Below are positions 1 to 13,031 of a stretch of DNA of 34,970 bases, piece by piece. The position numbers were made by a program, and so were the translations under genes. How positions within the stretch are numbered: position 1 is the stretch's first letter; each line of letters begins with the position of its first letter. The notes beneath the pieces are model-generated. The model searched no databases. It was given only the letters and a program-made list of their open reading frames with translations, and was not told the DNA's origin. The stretch is from Deltaproteobacteria bacterium (GTDB lineage: Bacteria; Bdellovibrionota_B; Oligoflexia; Oligoflexales; CAIYRB01). The stretch lies in the NCBI GenBank assembly GCA_016874735.1, contig VGTI01000040.1, positions 1 through 34,970 on the forward strand, written 5' to 3'.

Positions 1-19
1 AAAAACCTTCAAAGCTGCG

Positions 20-48
20 TTGACAAAAGTTTTTAGAAGCGTAGATTC
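20..48 (+). promoter_or_regulatory. rRNA operon promoter P1 (sigma-70 type)
   Basis: A perfect TTGACA lies at 20-25. A -10-like TAGATT at 42-47 follows at 16 bp spacing (AGATTC at 17 bp is the alternative). It sits upstream of the rRNA leader and points towards 16S. The -35 is a full match and the -10 only partial, as is common for strong, regulated rRNA promoters. Sequence upstream of 1 is not available, so UP elements or further promoters cannot be judged. Confidence 0.55.
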
Positions 49-113
49 ACCTTCCTCGGCACTGAGCCACTTCGCTGACCCGGCGAGACACTGAAAAAAA
101 GTGAAACGAAGGG

Positions 114-141
114 TTGACAAAAAAAGCGAAGAGAGTAAAGT
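114..141 (+). promoter_or_regulatory. rRNA operon promoter P2 (sigma-70 type)
   Basis: A second perfect TTGACA at 114-119 is followed after 16 bp by TAAAGT (136-141), a 4/6 match to the -10 consensus. Tandem promoters about 95 bp apart upstream of 16S are the usual bacterial arrangement. Transcripts from it would carry the boxA-like element at 208-217. Confidence 0.5.
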
Positions 142-207
142 GCGGAACTCCTCGACGAACGGTAAGTAAGTAGCTGAAGAGGCTGACGAAAACTGAGATA
201 GGTCGAG

Positions 208-231
208 TGCTCTTTGAAAACTGAATAGCGA
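208..231 (+). promoter_or_regulatory. boxA-like antitermination element in the rRNA leader
   Basis: TGCTCTTTGA at 208-217 closely matches the rRNA boxA (TGCTCTTTAACA in E. coli), which binds NusB/NusE to protect rRNA transcription from Rho. The following AAACTGAATAGCGA recurs almost unchanged in the 16S-23S spacer (2023-2045). The same module therefore precedes both large rRNA genes. Confidence 0.6.
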
Positions 232-241
232 CAGAAACAAG

Positions 242-262
242 AAACCAAATAACAGGTTACTG
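242..262 (+). other. left arm of the probable 16S precursor processing stem
   Basis: AAACCAA (242-248) and GGTTACTG (255-262) are complementary to TTGGTTT (1973-1979) and CAGTAACC (1965-1972), giving about 15 bp with a 6-nt bulge that brackets 16S. This would be the RNase III substrate that releases pre-16S. A competing local hairpin in the 3' flank makes the pairing less certain than the 23S stem. Confidence 0.45.
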
Positions 263-332
263 TCGAAGTTGATCGCGAGATCACTTCACGAGTCATTGGC
301 TCGTAAAAACAAAGTAAACTGTTACCTTGATC

Positions 333-354
333 AATTCTTACGCAAGTAAGAATT
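333..354 (+). other. GCAA-capped hairpin just upstream of 16S
   Basis: AATTCTTAC (333-341) pairs perfectly with GTAAGAATT (346-354) around a GCAA tetraloop. A matching GCAA-capped hairpin of six pairs lies just after 16S at 1933-1948. Both are probably folding or processing elements of the precursor. There is no U tract, so neither is a terminator. Confidence 0.6.
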
Positions 355-380
355 CCGAATTAAAGTAACGGCCATGATTT

Positions 381-1924
<1,544 letters not shown>

Positions 1925-2022
1925 TCCGAGTCACTCTCGCAAGAGAGTCTCTAATCCAGGTTACCAGTAACCTTGGTTTTTATGCGTATGTCGCTGTTCA
2001 GCTTTGAGGGAGTAATCCTTCA

Positions 2023-2045
2023 GATCTTTGACAACTGAATATCGA
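2023..2045 (+). promoter_or_regulatory. boxA-like antitermination element in the 16S-23S spacer
   Basis: GATCTTTGACAACTGAATATCGA repeats the leader module at 208-231 with few changes. Spacer boxA copies are known in rRNA operons, where they renew antitermination before 23S. Confidence 0.5.
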
Positions 2046-2250
2046 AATTGTTCAAGAACGATAGAAATTCATTGGATTCTAGCTTCTGCAACATACTAGT
2101 TGGAAAACGAATCACTAAGATGGTTTGATTTTCAAAATGATGGCAAGAAGCCACCGAGCGAGGGCCGGAGTTTACTTTTGGTAAATGAGGACCGCAGCGA
2201 GGATGGTGACGCAGCCAGCGTTTGAAAAGCAAGGCATTGATTTGGTTTTA

Positions 2251-2271
2251 CCAAGTGGAGAGTTGACGGCG
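2251..2271 (+). other. left arm of the 23S precursor processing stem
   Basis: Positions 2251-2271 pair with 5185-5205 over 21 positions, with two G-U wobbles and one A-C mismatch. The arms immediately flank mature 23S, as expected for the RNase III stem that excises pre-23S. This helix also fixes the 23S ends to within a few bases. An outer pairing of 2049-2059 with 5286-5296 may extend it. Confidence 0.75.
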
Positions 2272-5183
<2,912 letters not shown>

Positions 5184-5325
5184 ACGCCGTCGACTCTCTA
5201 CCTGGAAGAACCAAAAAAGTTCGTCGGGATTCTGTTGTGGAATTCCCTACTCCAGGTGGAAGCTGAAGAATCCCAGAATTGACTTGTTCTTGAACATTAA
5301 CGATACAGTTGCCAAATATTCAGTT

Positions 5326-5440
5326 TGGCTGTGTCTCTAGCGAAGAGGAAATACCCGTTCCCATCCCGAACACGGAAGTCAAGCTCTTCTGCGGCAATGG
5401 TACTGCTCTTTTAAGAGTGGGAGAGTAGCACGATGCAGCC
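5326..5440 (+). rRNA. rrf: 5S ribosomal RNA
   Basis: This 115-nt gene has the conserved CCCATCCCGAACACGGAAGT block (5361-5380) and the GGGAGAGTAGCACG segment (5419-5432). The ends TGGCTG and CAGCC pair to form helix I. It follows 23S by about 140 nt and precedes a strong terminator, so it is the last gene of the operon. Exact ends are estimated from helix I. Confidence 0.93.
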
Positions 5441-5449
5441 TTAAAAAAC

Positions 5450-5490
5450 GAAGCCCCTGATTCCGAAAGGTCTCAGGGGCTTCTTGTATT
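5450..5490 (+). terminator. Rho-independent terminator of the rRNA operon
   Basis: GAAGCCCCTGA (5450-5460) pairs perfectly with TCAGGGGCTTC (5473-5483), an 11-bp GC-rich stem followed by TTGTATTT. It lies 10 nt after 5S and ends the operon. Confidence 0.85.
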
Positions 5491-5548
5491 TGCATGCTCC
5501 AATCATCGAGCGGCCGTCTACCCTGACTGCCACTTTTATTCCTGATGA

Positions 5549-6253
5549 CTAGGGAGTTGGTGCCAAATTATTGATGCAGTTATAGACATATTTCTCGTAA
5601 GCCACTTTATCGGTGGACGGTGGTATCGTGATTTGAGGGGCGCCGTTATCCGGAAAAGTGTAGCAACCGGTCGTAATACTGAGTTCGTTTGAAGGTGTAC
5701 CCTCGCATTCGACTTGCTTACCACCAGTAGCGGCCGAGATGAACTGAACGGCGTAGCGAATGTAGCGCTGGTTGGTCGGGGAATTCGATGGGGAAGGGAG
5801 GTCTTGAATGCCCTTTCCGCAGCTCACAAGTTTGGAACCATCAGTTGAGGCTTTTTTTAGGGTTTCTGTGACCAGACTCTGGGCGTGACTATTTAGTTTT
5901 GCAAGCAGCTCGGTCCAGTTGCAATCAAAGTCGGCCTTGGGCAAGCTTCCGCAGCGCTTGTTACTGAAGTCCCAAGTTTTGCCTTGCTGGACGATACACT
6001 GTTCTTCCTCAGTGCTCAGCTTCAGCTTAACCTGATCATCAGAGCATTTGGCTGGGCCTTGGTCGTCGACGCCGCCGCCGCCTCCCTTTTTGGTCGGGTC
6101 GTTGTTCGGGTCACCCCCGCCCTTGCCTGTTTTATTGCCATCGTCGGTCTTCGAGGGCGCTGCCGTGGTGCCACCAAAGTTAGCGCTTGAGCAGGCAACG
6201 ACCAGCACCACTGCTGCGGCCCATGTACCTAACACTAAGTTCTTGTAACTCAC
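5549..6253 (-). CDS. secreted lipoprotein of unknown function
   Basis: This 234-residue protein starts at GTG (6253-6251). Its N-terminus is a lipoprotein signal with a hydrophobic stretch and lipobox V-V-A-C at Cys21, so it should be processed by LspA and anchored in a membrane. Residues about 25-65 form a Gly/Asp/Lys-rich flexible linker. The remainder is a soluble domain with several cysteines (around residues 70, 86, 97, 106, 145, 179, 193 and 226) that could form disulfides in the periplasm or outside. I recognise no family. It faces the rRNA operon terminator and diverges from the transglycosylase gene at 6544. The Shine-Dalgarno is weak (GGGGA), so the GTG start is likely rather than certain. 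Confidence 0.75.
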   Translation of the reverse strand: MSYKNLVLGTWAAAVVLVVACSSANFGGTTAAPSKTDDGNKTGKGGGDPNNDPTKKGGGGGVDDQGPAKCSDDQVKLKLSTEEEQCIVQQGKTWDFSNKRCGSLPKADFDCNWTELLAKLNSHAQSLVTETLKKASTDGSKLVSCGKGIQDLPSPSNSPTNQRYIRYAVQFISAATGGKQVECEGTPSNELSITTGCYTFPDNGAPQITIPPSTDKVAYEKYVYNCINNLAPTP

Positions 6254-6543
6254 GACTAGTCCCCACTGGTTGCTTCGGTTTACCGGAAAGGAACAGAACC
6301 CCGTGTCCCATCCGCTTATCGGTACAACAGCTTAAATTCTTAAGCGAATTAATTTTGTTATTTGTTTCATGGGTTTGAGTGCGATCTTTGTAAACACGTA
6401 AAAGATTAATCTGGCGATGAATCGAGGCCACAGGTATACTAAACTTACTGCCATTTAGATCTGCGTTCCGCCGCATTCCCGTTGCTTAAGTTGCCGTAAC
6501 ACATAGGCTTTATGTCCTCCACGCGCCTGGAGGTGGGGTCACT

Positions 6544-7509
6544 ATGAAACTGTTTCAATTAATTTCGGTAGTTGGTTTATTCGTTGGGGCGTTACATGCC
6601 TCCGCAGTAGCGGCAGCACAGCTACCTTTGGAGGCGATGGAACCACTACCTACCCCGCCTGAGCTCCAGTCAGATGTCCGCTTCTGGGAGACCATCTTTA
6701 CCAAGTACAGTCCGGACGACTGCCTGTTTCACGATAAAGAAAACGTCTCGATTCAGTACTTCGTGAAACGCATGCCGGAAGGAACGGTCTTCCGCAGGGC
6801 TAGTCTGGCCAAGCGCTATCAGGCGGTCATCAGCCAGGCGATTGCCGGACTGGCAGACGGGCATGCACCGCGCAACGCCATTGAGGAGCGCATCGTTAAA
6901 GTAACCCCGCCAAGTCAGCGCACTCCTGCGTATTACCGAGCGGCAGCAAAACAGGTTCGCTGTCAGCGCGGGGTTGATTTGCAACCTAGTTTGTCTCGGT
7001 CTAAAGAGCATTTAGGTATGGTGATGCGGGTACTGGGACAAAAGCAGCTACCCACGGATCTGGCTTTTCTGCCTCACCTTGAAAGTGGCTATAACCCCTA
7101 CGCTCGTTCACGCGTGGGAGCTAAGGGACTCTGGCAACTCATGCCGTCCGCAGCGCGATTGGCCGGATTATCCGTGGGCAGACTTAACGACCACCGGACG
7201 CATCCGCATCGCTCAACCGCGGCAGCCGCGATGATGCTATCGGATTTCTATCAGCAGACTGGATCGTGGCCGCTGGCAATAACGGCCTATAACTACGGGA
7301 TCAATGGAACGATGCGAGCCATCAAGATGTATGGCAATGACTATATGGCCGTAAGAGAACGCCACCGGACTAGCCTTTTTGGATTTGCGGCGCGTAATTA
7401 CTACCCAAGCTTCCTAGCTGTACGTAACGTTGCAAGTGCCATGGTCAAAGGGCAGGTAGTCACGGCATCTAGCTCTAATCCTGCAGCGAAGCGCGAGCGA
7501 GCCCTTTAG
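6544..7509 (+). CDS. MltD-like lytic transglycosylase (GH23/SLT domain)
   Basis: This 321-residue periplasmic enzyme is predicted to cleave peptidoglycan glycan strands and form 1,6-anhydroMurNAc ends. Residues 1-25 are a signal peptide ending in an Ala-rich cleavage region. The SLT domain spans about 165-300. It shows the catalytic Glu180 in LPHLESGYNPYA, the GAKGLWQLMP motif (192-201) and the AYNYG motif (248-252) typical of family 1D (MltD). Unlike classical MltD it has no LysM repeats after the domain, and its N-terminal half is unlike anything I know. GGAGGTGGGG precedes the ATG by about 5-11 nt. It may be co-transcribed with the O-antigen ligase-like gene 108 bp downstream. A second MltD-like enzyme lies at 27077-28534. 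Confidence 0.88.
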   Translation: MKLFQLISVVGLFVGALHASAVAAAQLPLEAMEPLPTPPELQSDVRFWETIFTKYSPDDCLFHDKENVSIQYFVKRMPEGTVFRRASLAKRYQAVISQAIAGLADGHAPRNAIEERIVKVTPPSQRTPAYYRAAAKQVRCQRGVDLQPSLSRSKEHLGMVMRVLGQKQLPTDLAFLPHLESGYNPYARSRVGAKGLWQLMPSAARLAGLSVGRLNDHRTHPHRSTAAAAMMLSDFYQQTGSWPLAITAYNYGINGTMRAIKMYGNDYMAVRERHRTSLFGFAARNYYPSFLAVRNVASAMVKGQVVTASSSNPAAKRERAL

Positions 7510-7617
7510 CCTAAATGCTCAGCGGTCCCGGTTAACAAATAGCGTTGCGACCTGCGCCGTCCCAGGCGACAATCGGTGGCTTATCATGTCAGCCTCGGTG
7601 TCCTTAGGGAGTTGGAC

Positions 7618-8853
7618 GTGCCCGAAATCTTGCAAGTTTTGCCGCTGTATTTACTACTTACCATTATACCGCTTGGCGTCGCCGGTCAGAACATAGGAGC
7701 TGGAGTCGTTGCGCTTCTGCTCTTTAGCAGCCTCTATATGAAGCGGCAGCACTTGGCACTGAACCAACTTTGGATGCAGCACAAATTAGCTTTGCTCAGT
7801 GTGGCTGCCTACCTATTAGTGCAAGTCATCGCTACCGTAATGAATCCAGCAAGTCCCGCACGTTTCAAATTCAACTACACGGCAGGCTACCTTGTATGGG
7901 CCTTACTGCCCCCAGTCAGCTTTCTCGCGCTCCCTAAGACGCATCGCGCGCAATGGCGCCGTGTTGAGATCGTGTTCGCTACCAGTATTGTGGCGTTGGG
8001 TTTGATCTCCTTGAGTCAAGCCATGTGGGGGTGGCGGATAGCCGGAACGTTGGTCGAATTCGGATATCCGCGCGCACACGGACTCTATTCTCACCCGATG
8101 ACTTTCGGTTACGTCTGCTTGGTATTCACTCCTCTTGTCATTCATGCGGTTTTTCGTGAGCCGCGCCGGCTACTGCCGTGGATCGTAGCCGCAGCGTTGG
8201 CAGTAGCGATACTCACGAGTCGGTCGCGGACGGTCCAGGTAGTCACGGCGCTAGTGATCTTATGGAATATTTGGAGTCATACTAAAGGTCGCATCCGCAT
8301 TATGATTTTAGCCTCATTTTTTGCTGCTGCTGCCTTAACGCTCAGCACGGATAATTCGGTGAGTGAACGTTTTCGCGGCACCATAAATCGTGATGATGTC
8401 CATAGCGATTACCCCGATGATAGGGTTGCTTTTTGGCATGTGCATTGGAATATGCTCAAGGAACGCCCGTTACTCGGGCACGGTGAGGGCATCATCAGCT
8501 CTTATCGCGTGCCTTATTACGAAGCGATTGGACTTAAAAATTTCATACGGCAGTATGAGGCCCACAACATGCTGCTACAAATCGCCGTTAATGTCGGTTT
8601 GGTAGGGCTATGCATATTTATGCTTTGGGTTTTCGACCTCGTCCAATATGCACGGCGGCTCCGGCGCCAAGGGCAGTGGTGTGGCGAAGTAGCCATACAG
8701 ACTGTTGGAGCCGTTTTTCTCGGTGCCATCACACAAAATGCATTTCAAGACGCGGCAGTGCGTTTTGCCATCACTGCTCTCATTTGCGGATTATGGATTT
8801 GGGGCAGGGATATGGTGGTTACGTCGCCATCCCCCAACGCCGCACAGTCTTAG
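7618..8853 (+). CDS. O-antigen ligase/polymerase-like membrane protein (WaaL/Wzy superfamily)
   Basis: This polytopic inner-membrane protein (411 residues from GTG 7618) has about ten hydrophobic segments. Its large loop in the C-terminal half carries DDRVAFW, ERPLLGHGEG and EAHNMLLQ, the pattern of the O-antigen ligase family (PF04932). Such proteins join lipid-linked glycans to lipid A core or other acceptors, or polymerise O-units. The family call is firm, but the substrate cannot be told, and no other glycan genes are nearby. The frame opens at GTG 7576, but that codon lacks a ribosome site. GTG 7618 has AGGGAG 6 nt upstream and is the better start. The 3' end overlaps the convergent ABC permease gene by 35 bp. 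Confidence 0.8.
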   Translation: MPEILQVLPLYLLLTIIPLGVAGQNIGAGVVALLLFSSLYMKRQHLALNQLWMQHKLALLSVAAYLLVQVIATVMNPASPARFKFNYTAGYLVWALLPPVSFLALPKTHRAQWRRVEIVFATSIVALGLISLSQAMWGWRIAGTLVEFGYPRAHGLYSHPMTFGYVCLVFTPLVIHAVFREPRRLLPWIVAAALAVAILTSRSRTVQVVTALVILWNIWSHTKGRIRIMILASFFAAAALTLSTDNSVSERFRGTINRDDVHSDYPDDRVAFWHVHWNMLKERPLLGHGEGIISSYRVPYYEAIGLKNFIRQYEAHNMLLQIAVNVGLVGLCIFMLWVFDLVQYARRLRRQGQWCGEVAIQTVGAVFLGAITQNAFQDAAVRFAITALICGLWIWGRDMVVTSPSPNAAQS

Positions 8854-9670
8854 CTTCGATTAGCCGGAAGATCAAATACTCGACTACTAGGCCGATGATG
8901 ATCACGGACGATAATCCAGCAAACACCGAGGCAATCTCGAGTTGGTTTTTGTTCTCGTAAATATACCAGCCGAGGCCTCCTGACCCCGCACTAACGCCAA
9001 AGACTAATTCGGCCGCAATCAGAGTGCGCCAGGCAAAGGCCCAACCTAATCTTAGGCCGGTAAGTAACGACGGGAACGCAGCAGGAATCAGTATCTTCCA
9101 GATGTATGCAATACCGTTCAGCCCGTAGTTGCGTCCGACCATGCGCAGTGTGGGCGAAACACCGTCGAATCCTGATATCACACTGAGACTAAAAGACCAG
9201 ATCACCGAATGGGCGAGTACAAATACCAAGCTACCCGTTCCCAAACCGATCCAAAGCATGGCGACTGGTAAAAGTGCGATCGCAGGGAGCGGATTGAACA
9301 TGGCCGTTAGAGTGGCTTGCAGATCGCGACCTAACTTAGAGCTCATCGCTACGATGGCTAAGGCAACGGCGATACCTAGTCCAACAGCGTAACCAAGTAG
9401 CAAAACCCCGAGCGACGTCAGGATTCTGTCGACCAGGACGCCCGACTTCAGTCCGTCTATCAGGGCACTCAGTGTTTCGGTGAACGACGGGAACAGTAGC
9501 GCGTTATCCAGCCAGCGGCTATAGGTCTGCCATGCAGCGGCCAGCACTGTCAAAACGAGAAGGCGGCGACACCATTCTAGGTCGTATAGACGACGCCAAA
9601 GGGCAATTGGGACTTGGGTGGTCAGCGGTTCAGGGTGCCTCGCCGCGATGTCAAAAAACTTATCAGTCAT
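8819..9670 (-). CDS. ABC transporter permease, SsuC/TauC type
   Basis: This inner-membrane subunit (283 residues) belongs to a nitrate/sulfonate/taurine-type importer (BPD_transp_1 fold). Six or so hydrophobic segments are visible. The EAA-like coupling region appears near AAFPSLLTGLRLGWAFAWR. The frame extends to 9700, but ATG 9670 has GGAGG about 7 nt upstream and overlaps the ATPase stop codon by 8 nt (ATGACTGA), a clear translational coupling. It is the last gene of the five-part transport operon 12937-8819. Its tail overlaps the convergent O-antigen ligase-like gene by 35 bp, with no terminator between them. Confidence 0.88.
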   Translation of the reverse strand: MTDKFFDIAARHPEPLTTQVPIALWRRLYDLEWCRRLLVLTVLAAAWQTYSRWLDNALLFPSFTETLSALIDGLKSGVLVDRILTSLGVLLLGYAVGLGIAVALAIVAMSSKLGRDLQATLTAMFNPLPAIALLPVAMLWIGLGTGSLVFVLAHSVIWSFSLSVISGFDGVSPTLRMVGRNYGLNGIAYIWKILIPAAFPSLLTGLRLGWAFAWRTLIAAELVFGVSAGSGGLGWYIYENKNQLEIASVFAGLSSVIIIGLVVEYLIFRLIEAKTVRRWGMAT

Positions 9671-10433
9671 GATCTTTGGCCTCCGTGGTCTCGTTGCCAA
9701 AGAGTAGGCTGTGGATCAGTGTTTCCTTACCTGGGTCTTTAGGATCACAGCTGATATCTGCCTGAAGTCTACCTGGGTGAGGTGACAGGACCAGCACGCG
9801 GCTCCCGACCGTGAGCGCCTCTTTTATCGAATGAGTGACAAATATGAGTGTGAAGCGGTGATTATCCCACAGCTGCAGGAGTTCCTGTTGCATTTGCTGG
9901 CGAGTCAGTGCGTCTAAGGCAGCAAATGGCTCATCCATCAGTAGGATCTTAGGCTCCATAGCGAGCGCCCTAGCCAGAGCCACGCGCTGCTTCATACCAC
10001 CGGATAGTTGGTGTGGAAACTGATCGGCAACTCGTTCTAACTTAACCTTGGCGACGGCGCTGCGGGCGCGGTCAAGGGCCTCTTTGGATTTTGCTTTGCC
10101 ACTAGCCTCGAGGGCAAAAACCACATTGCCGACCACAGTACGCCATGGCAGCAGCTGGTCGAACTCCTGAAACATCATGACACGGTCTGGACCAGGTTTG
10201 ACGACCGGCTGACCGCTGACCTGAATCAAACCGTGAGCTGGTTTGATATAACCGCCTATGGCCTTCAACAGTGTGGATTTTCCAGACCCTGAGGCACCGA
10301 CCAACATACAGCGCTCGGCGGTATGGACATCGAACGATACGCGCTCGACCACTGTGGTGCGCCGCCTTTTATTGCCGGAAGTATCTTCGTAATCGATGGA
10401 CACATCGCTTAGCTGCAGTAAGGGGAGTTCCAC
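9663..10433 (-). CDS. ABC transporter ATP-binding protein, SsuB/TauB type
   Basis: This is the cytoplasmic ATPase (256 residues) of the importer. Visible motifs in order are Walker A GASGSGKST (about 43-51), a Q-loop (MMFQEFDQLLPW, about 86-97), the signature LSGGMKQR (about 143-150), Walker B ILLMDEP (about 163-169) and the switch His in VTHS. The order and length fit the nitrate/sulfonate/taurine subfamily. The start is GTG 10433, with GGGAG about 7 nt upstream lying inside the end of the substrate-binding gene and only 3 nt between the genes. It should power uptake through the permease at 8819-9670. Confidence 0.93.
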   Translation of the reverse strand: MELPLLQLSDVSIDYEDTSGNKRRRTTVVERVSFDVHTAERCMLVGASGSGKSTLLKAIGGYIKPAHGLIQVSGQPVVKPGPDRVMMFQEFDQLLPWRTVVGNVVFALEASGKAKSKEALDRARSAVAKVKLERVADQFPHQLSGGMKQRVALARALAMEPKILLMDEPFAALDALTRQQMQQELLQLWDNHRFTLIFVTHSIKEALTVGSRVLVLSPHPGRLQADISCDPKDPGKETLIHSLLFGNETTEAKDHD

Positions 10434-10436
10434 AGG

Positions 10437-11435
10437 TTAACTCCCAGCCAGGTTGTGGAGGTTAGGATGAGACAGATCTTTCCAGGACTCAGCCTTCTCT
10501 TTAATGGTCCCTACTTTAAACATGAAATCGGCGAAGGCAGCAAATTTGCGGGGGGTAAGATCATAGGCATTGTCTGGATCGCTAAGCAACTTGGTGATGA
10601 AAGGTAAGGGATCTTTGGACCCAGTAACTTTCACGTACAGTGCGGCGGCAGCATCTTTATTGGTGTTAATCCATTGTGAGGCCTCGCTGAATGCGCTGGC
10701 ATATATGCCGTATACGGTCGGATTAGCACTATAAAACTTGGTGCTTGCCACTACGGCAGTGAATGTGAGGGGGCCACCCAGGACATCGTTGGATTTAAGG
10801 ACGGTCCTAATCTTGCCCTGGCCTTTGTCTAGCTCAATCTGTGCGAACGGAGCCGAGGTGAAATGAGCTGTAATCTCGGAGCGCCCGGATAATATGGCAA
10901 CTAGAGCTTCAGGATGTCCAAGCCCTACGGTCATGGGATCCAGTTTAGCAAATTCTTTGTCGCCAAATGTCTGTGCTGCAGCCATTTGCAGCACCACAGC
11001 TTGCACACCGACTTTTACTGATGGGAGCGCAATGCGATCCTTCGCGGTAAAGTCACGAATAGAATTTACTCGTGGGTTGTTAGTGTTTAGATAAATCGGC
11101 ATCGACGAAAGAGCACCGACGGCGCGGATACCGAGGTTTTTGCGCGTCTTGGCCCACAGAGTGACTAGAGATGATGTCCCAACGGCGCCGAACTGCAGCG
11201 AACCAGCAAGGAGACCGTCATTAATCGCAGCTGGTCCACTTAATACGCGCCACTCAGTAGTGAGATTGATGCCGGCAGCTTTGGCTTTCGCCTCTACTAG
11301 TTTTTGCTCTTGCATCACCATGAGTGGTAGATACGTGAGCCCGTACTGATAGCCGGTAGCTATTTTTGTGACCTCGGCCCGGCTAGAATCACTCAGGCCA
11401 AGTATTAGTGAAGATAAGATCAATAGAAGTCGCAT
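10437..11435 (-). CDS. periplasmic substrate-binding protein, SsuA/NMT1 type
   Basis: This 332-residue protein has a signal peptide (about 1-20, ending S-R-A-E) followed by a two-lobe binding protein of the NMT1/SsuA/TauA fold. The start of the mature chain, TGYQYGLTYLPLMV, and the LLAGSLQFGAVGTSSLV segment (about 75-90) are typical of that family. It captures the ligand in the periplasm and delivers it to the permease. Family members bind taurine, alkanesulfonates, nitrate, thiamine precursors and other small molecules, and the sequence does not reveal which. AAGGAAG precedes the ATG, and the gene starts 2 nt after the upstream amino acid permease ends. Confidence 0.86.
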   Translation of the reverse strand: MRLLLILSSLILGLSDSSRAEVTKIATGYQYGLTYLPLMVMQEQKLVEAKAKAAGINLTTEWRVLSGPAAINDGLLAGSLQFGAVGTSSLVTLWAKTRKNLGIRAVGALSSMPIYLNTNNPRVNSIRDFTAKDRIALPSVKVGVQAVVLQMAAAQTFGDKEFAKLDPMTVGLGHPEALVAILSGRSEITAHFTSAPFAQIELDKGQGKIRTVLKSNDVLGGPLTFTAVVASTKFYSANPTVYGIYASAFSEASQWINTNKDAAAALYVKVTGSKDPLPFITKLLSDPDNAYDLTPRKFAAFADFMFKVGTIKEKAESWKDLSHPNLHNLAGS

Positions 11436-11437
11436 GT

Positions 11438-12937
11438 TTACTTCCTTAGTCTGTTAGTCAATGGGGTCACTGGTGCCCCCTGAAAACGGTGTCGCTCAAG
11501 TCCGACCCACACGACTGCCATGATAACCAGTGTGGTTAATAGGACAGTCAGTGCCTTATCGTTGGGAGGCTGGATGCCGATCAAGATCAATGCCAAACAG
11601 CCAAACATGGCAACCAAGCACGCCGGTTTAAACCAGATACCGAGTGTCCACGGACCAAAGTTGGTCCAGGACTTTCCGTAAACAAAAAAACCTAAACCGA
11701 TAGGTATGACGTAAGATATGTAGAGAAAAATCACGCAGCATACTGTAATCGTCGTATAGACCGGCGTGTAGGCAGCAAAAGCGATCGTTAATGTGACGAT
11801 TGTCCATATGGCGCTCGCAGGTGTCAGGTACCTTGGGCTTACTTGTTTAAGTTGCCTGGAGAACGGCAGTCCACCATCCCTCGCAAATGCGTACGTCATG
11901 CGGGAAGTCGATGTGACCGTTGCGAGGCCGCAGATATATTGCGCAATGATGATGCCAATAAGTAGGGTGTTGCCGAGATATTTAGGTAGCACTTGCTCAA
12001 CTAGCCAGAAAAATACGTTAGGTCCTTCGGCTGCTCCAGACGTCACCGACGGCATGGCAAGCACCATCGCAATCAGCATAAGCCACCCACCAACGCTTGA
12101 AACTAGCGCCGCACGTACAATGCCTCGCGGGACGTTATACTGCGCGCCCTTGGTCTCCTCGGATGTGTGTGCCGAGGCGTCAAATCCAGTGATTGTATAG
12201 GCCGGCAACAAAAGACCGAGAGCAAAGAGCACAAGAATATTGTCGTTGGCTGGCCACACGTTGCCGCCGGCGCTACCGCTGAAGTTTTGAAATGAAACTA
12301 ACCGACTGAGATCGAAGCTAGCACCGTAAAAAACAAGGCTCCCCGTCAAGATGGTGGCGATAACCATGATAAGATAGCCACTAAAGTCGGTAAGTTTCGT
12401 GGTGAGCTTGATACCAAGGTGATTAACCAGTCCTTGACTACCCGTCATGAGAGCGACTCCCACAGTCTGCAGGACGATTTGCTTGGTGCCGCTTAGGCTG
12501 CTGAGGTGCATCTCGAAGATCTTGTCTATGGCACCGATCGTAAATGCAAATGCTCCGACGTTGATGGCGGCCAGAGTTGTAATCAGGCCTACTAAGTTGA
12601 GCCAAGCGGTGGCCCAGCCCCAGGCGCGCCCGCCAAGGATCGCTGACCAATGGTACAGGCCGCCAGCGGTAGGAAAGGCCGAGGCCAGTTGCCCCATAGC
12701 CGCGGCTACGATTAGGGAGAACGCACAACTCAGCGGCCATCCTAGCCCTATAGCCGCGCCGCCGACGGCGCTGAACCCAAGGTGAAAAGAGGTAAGTCCC
12801 CCAGCCAGTATACAAATAATACTGAAAGATATAGCAAAGTTAGAAAAACCCGACATGCGCCTATCGAGCTCTTGCTGGTAACCTAGGGTACGGAGCGTGT
12901 GCGTGTCATCTGCTAAGTCCTGATGCATCGGATCCAT
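11438..12937 (-). CDS. APC-superfamily amino acid permease (GABA/choline transporter type)
   Basis: This secondary transporter of about 499 residues has 12 predicted membrane segments. It belongs to the amino acid/choline (ACT) branch of the APC superfamily. The early motif RRMSGFSNFAISFS, followed by ILAGGLTSF and FPTAGGLYHW, and the mid-protein GFDASAHTSEET are characteristic of GABA permease-like proteins. It probably imports an amino acid, amine or polyamine with H+ or Na+. The frame opens at TTG 12943; ATG 12937 is preferred, with a weak GAG 7 nt upstream. It is the first gene of an operon with the ABC importer, so both systems may serve related nitrogen compounds. It diverges from aspartokinase with about 94 bp between them. 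Confidence 0.85.
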   Translation of the reverse strand: MDPMHQDLADDTHTLRTLGYQQELDRRMSGFSNFAISFSIICILAGGLTSFHLGFSAVGGAAIGLGWPLSCAFSLIVAAAMGQLASAFPTAGGLYHWSAILGGRAWGWATAWLNLVGLITTLAAINVGAFAFTIGAIDKIFEMHLSSLSGTKQIVLQTVGVALMTGSQGLVNHLGIKLTTKLTDFSGYLIMVIATILTGSLVFYGASFDLSRLVSFQNFSGSAGGNVWPANDNILVLFALGLLLPAYTITGFDASAHTSEETKGAQYNVPRGIVRAALVSSVGGWLMLIAMVLAMPSVTSGAAEGPNVFFWLVEQVLPKYLGNTLLIGIIIAQYICGLATVTSTSRMTYAFARDGGLPFSRQLKQVSPRYLTPASAIWTIVTLTIAFAAYTPVYTTITVCCVIFLYISYVIPIGLGFFVYGKSWTNFGPWTLGIWFKPACLVAMFGCLALILIGIQPPNDKALTVLLTTLVIMAVVWVGLERHRFQGAPVTPLTNRLRK

Positions 12938-13031
12938 TGTCAATCTCGACTAAGAAGGCTAATGTCAGTGGGTTTTATAGCTGACCTTCCCAGCCTGTTC
13001 AACGACTTGCCAGTCTCCGAAAGGTTTATCC

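Noticed and set aside
6180-6476. Minus-strand open frame of 98 codons upstream of the lipoprotein gene
   Set aside because: It overlaps the lipoprotein start in another frame and spans the divergent promoter region. No ribosome site or domain.
11793-12200. Plus-strand open frame of 135 codons
   Set aside because: Shadow of the APC permease gene on the other strand, whose motifs are unambiguous.
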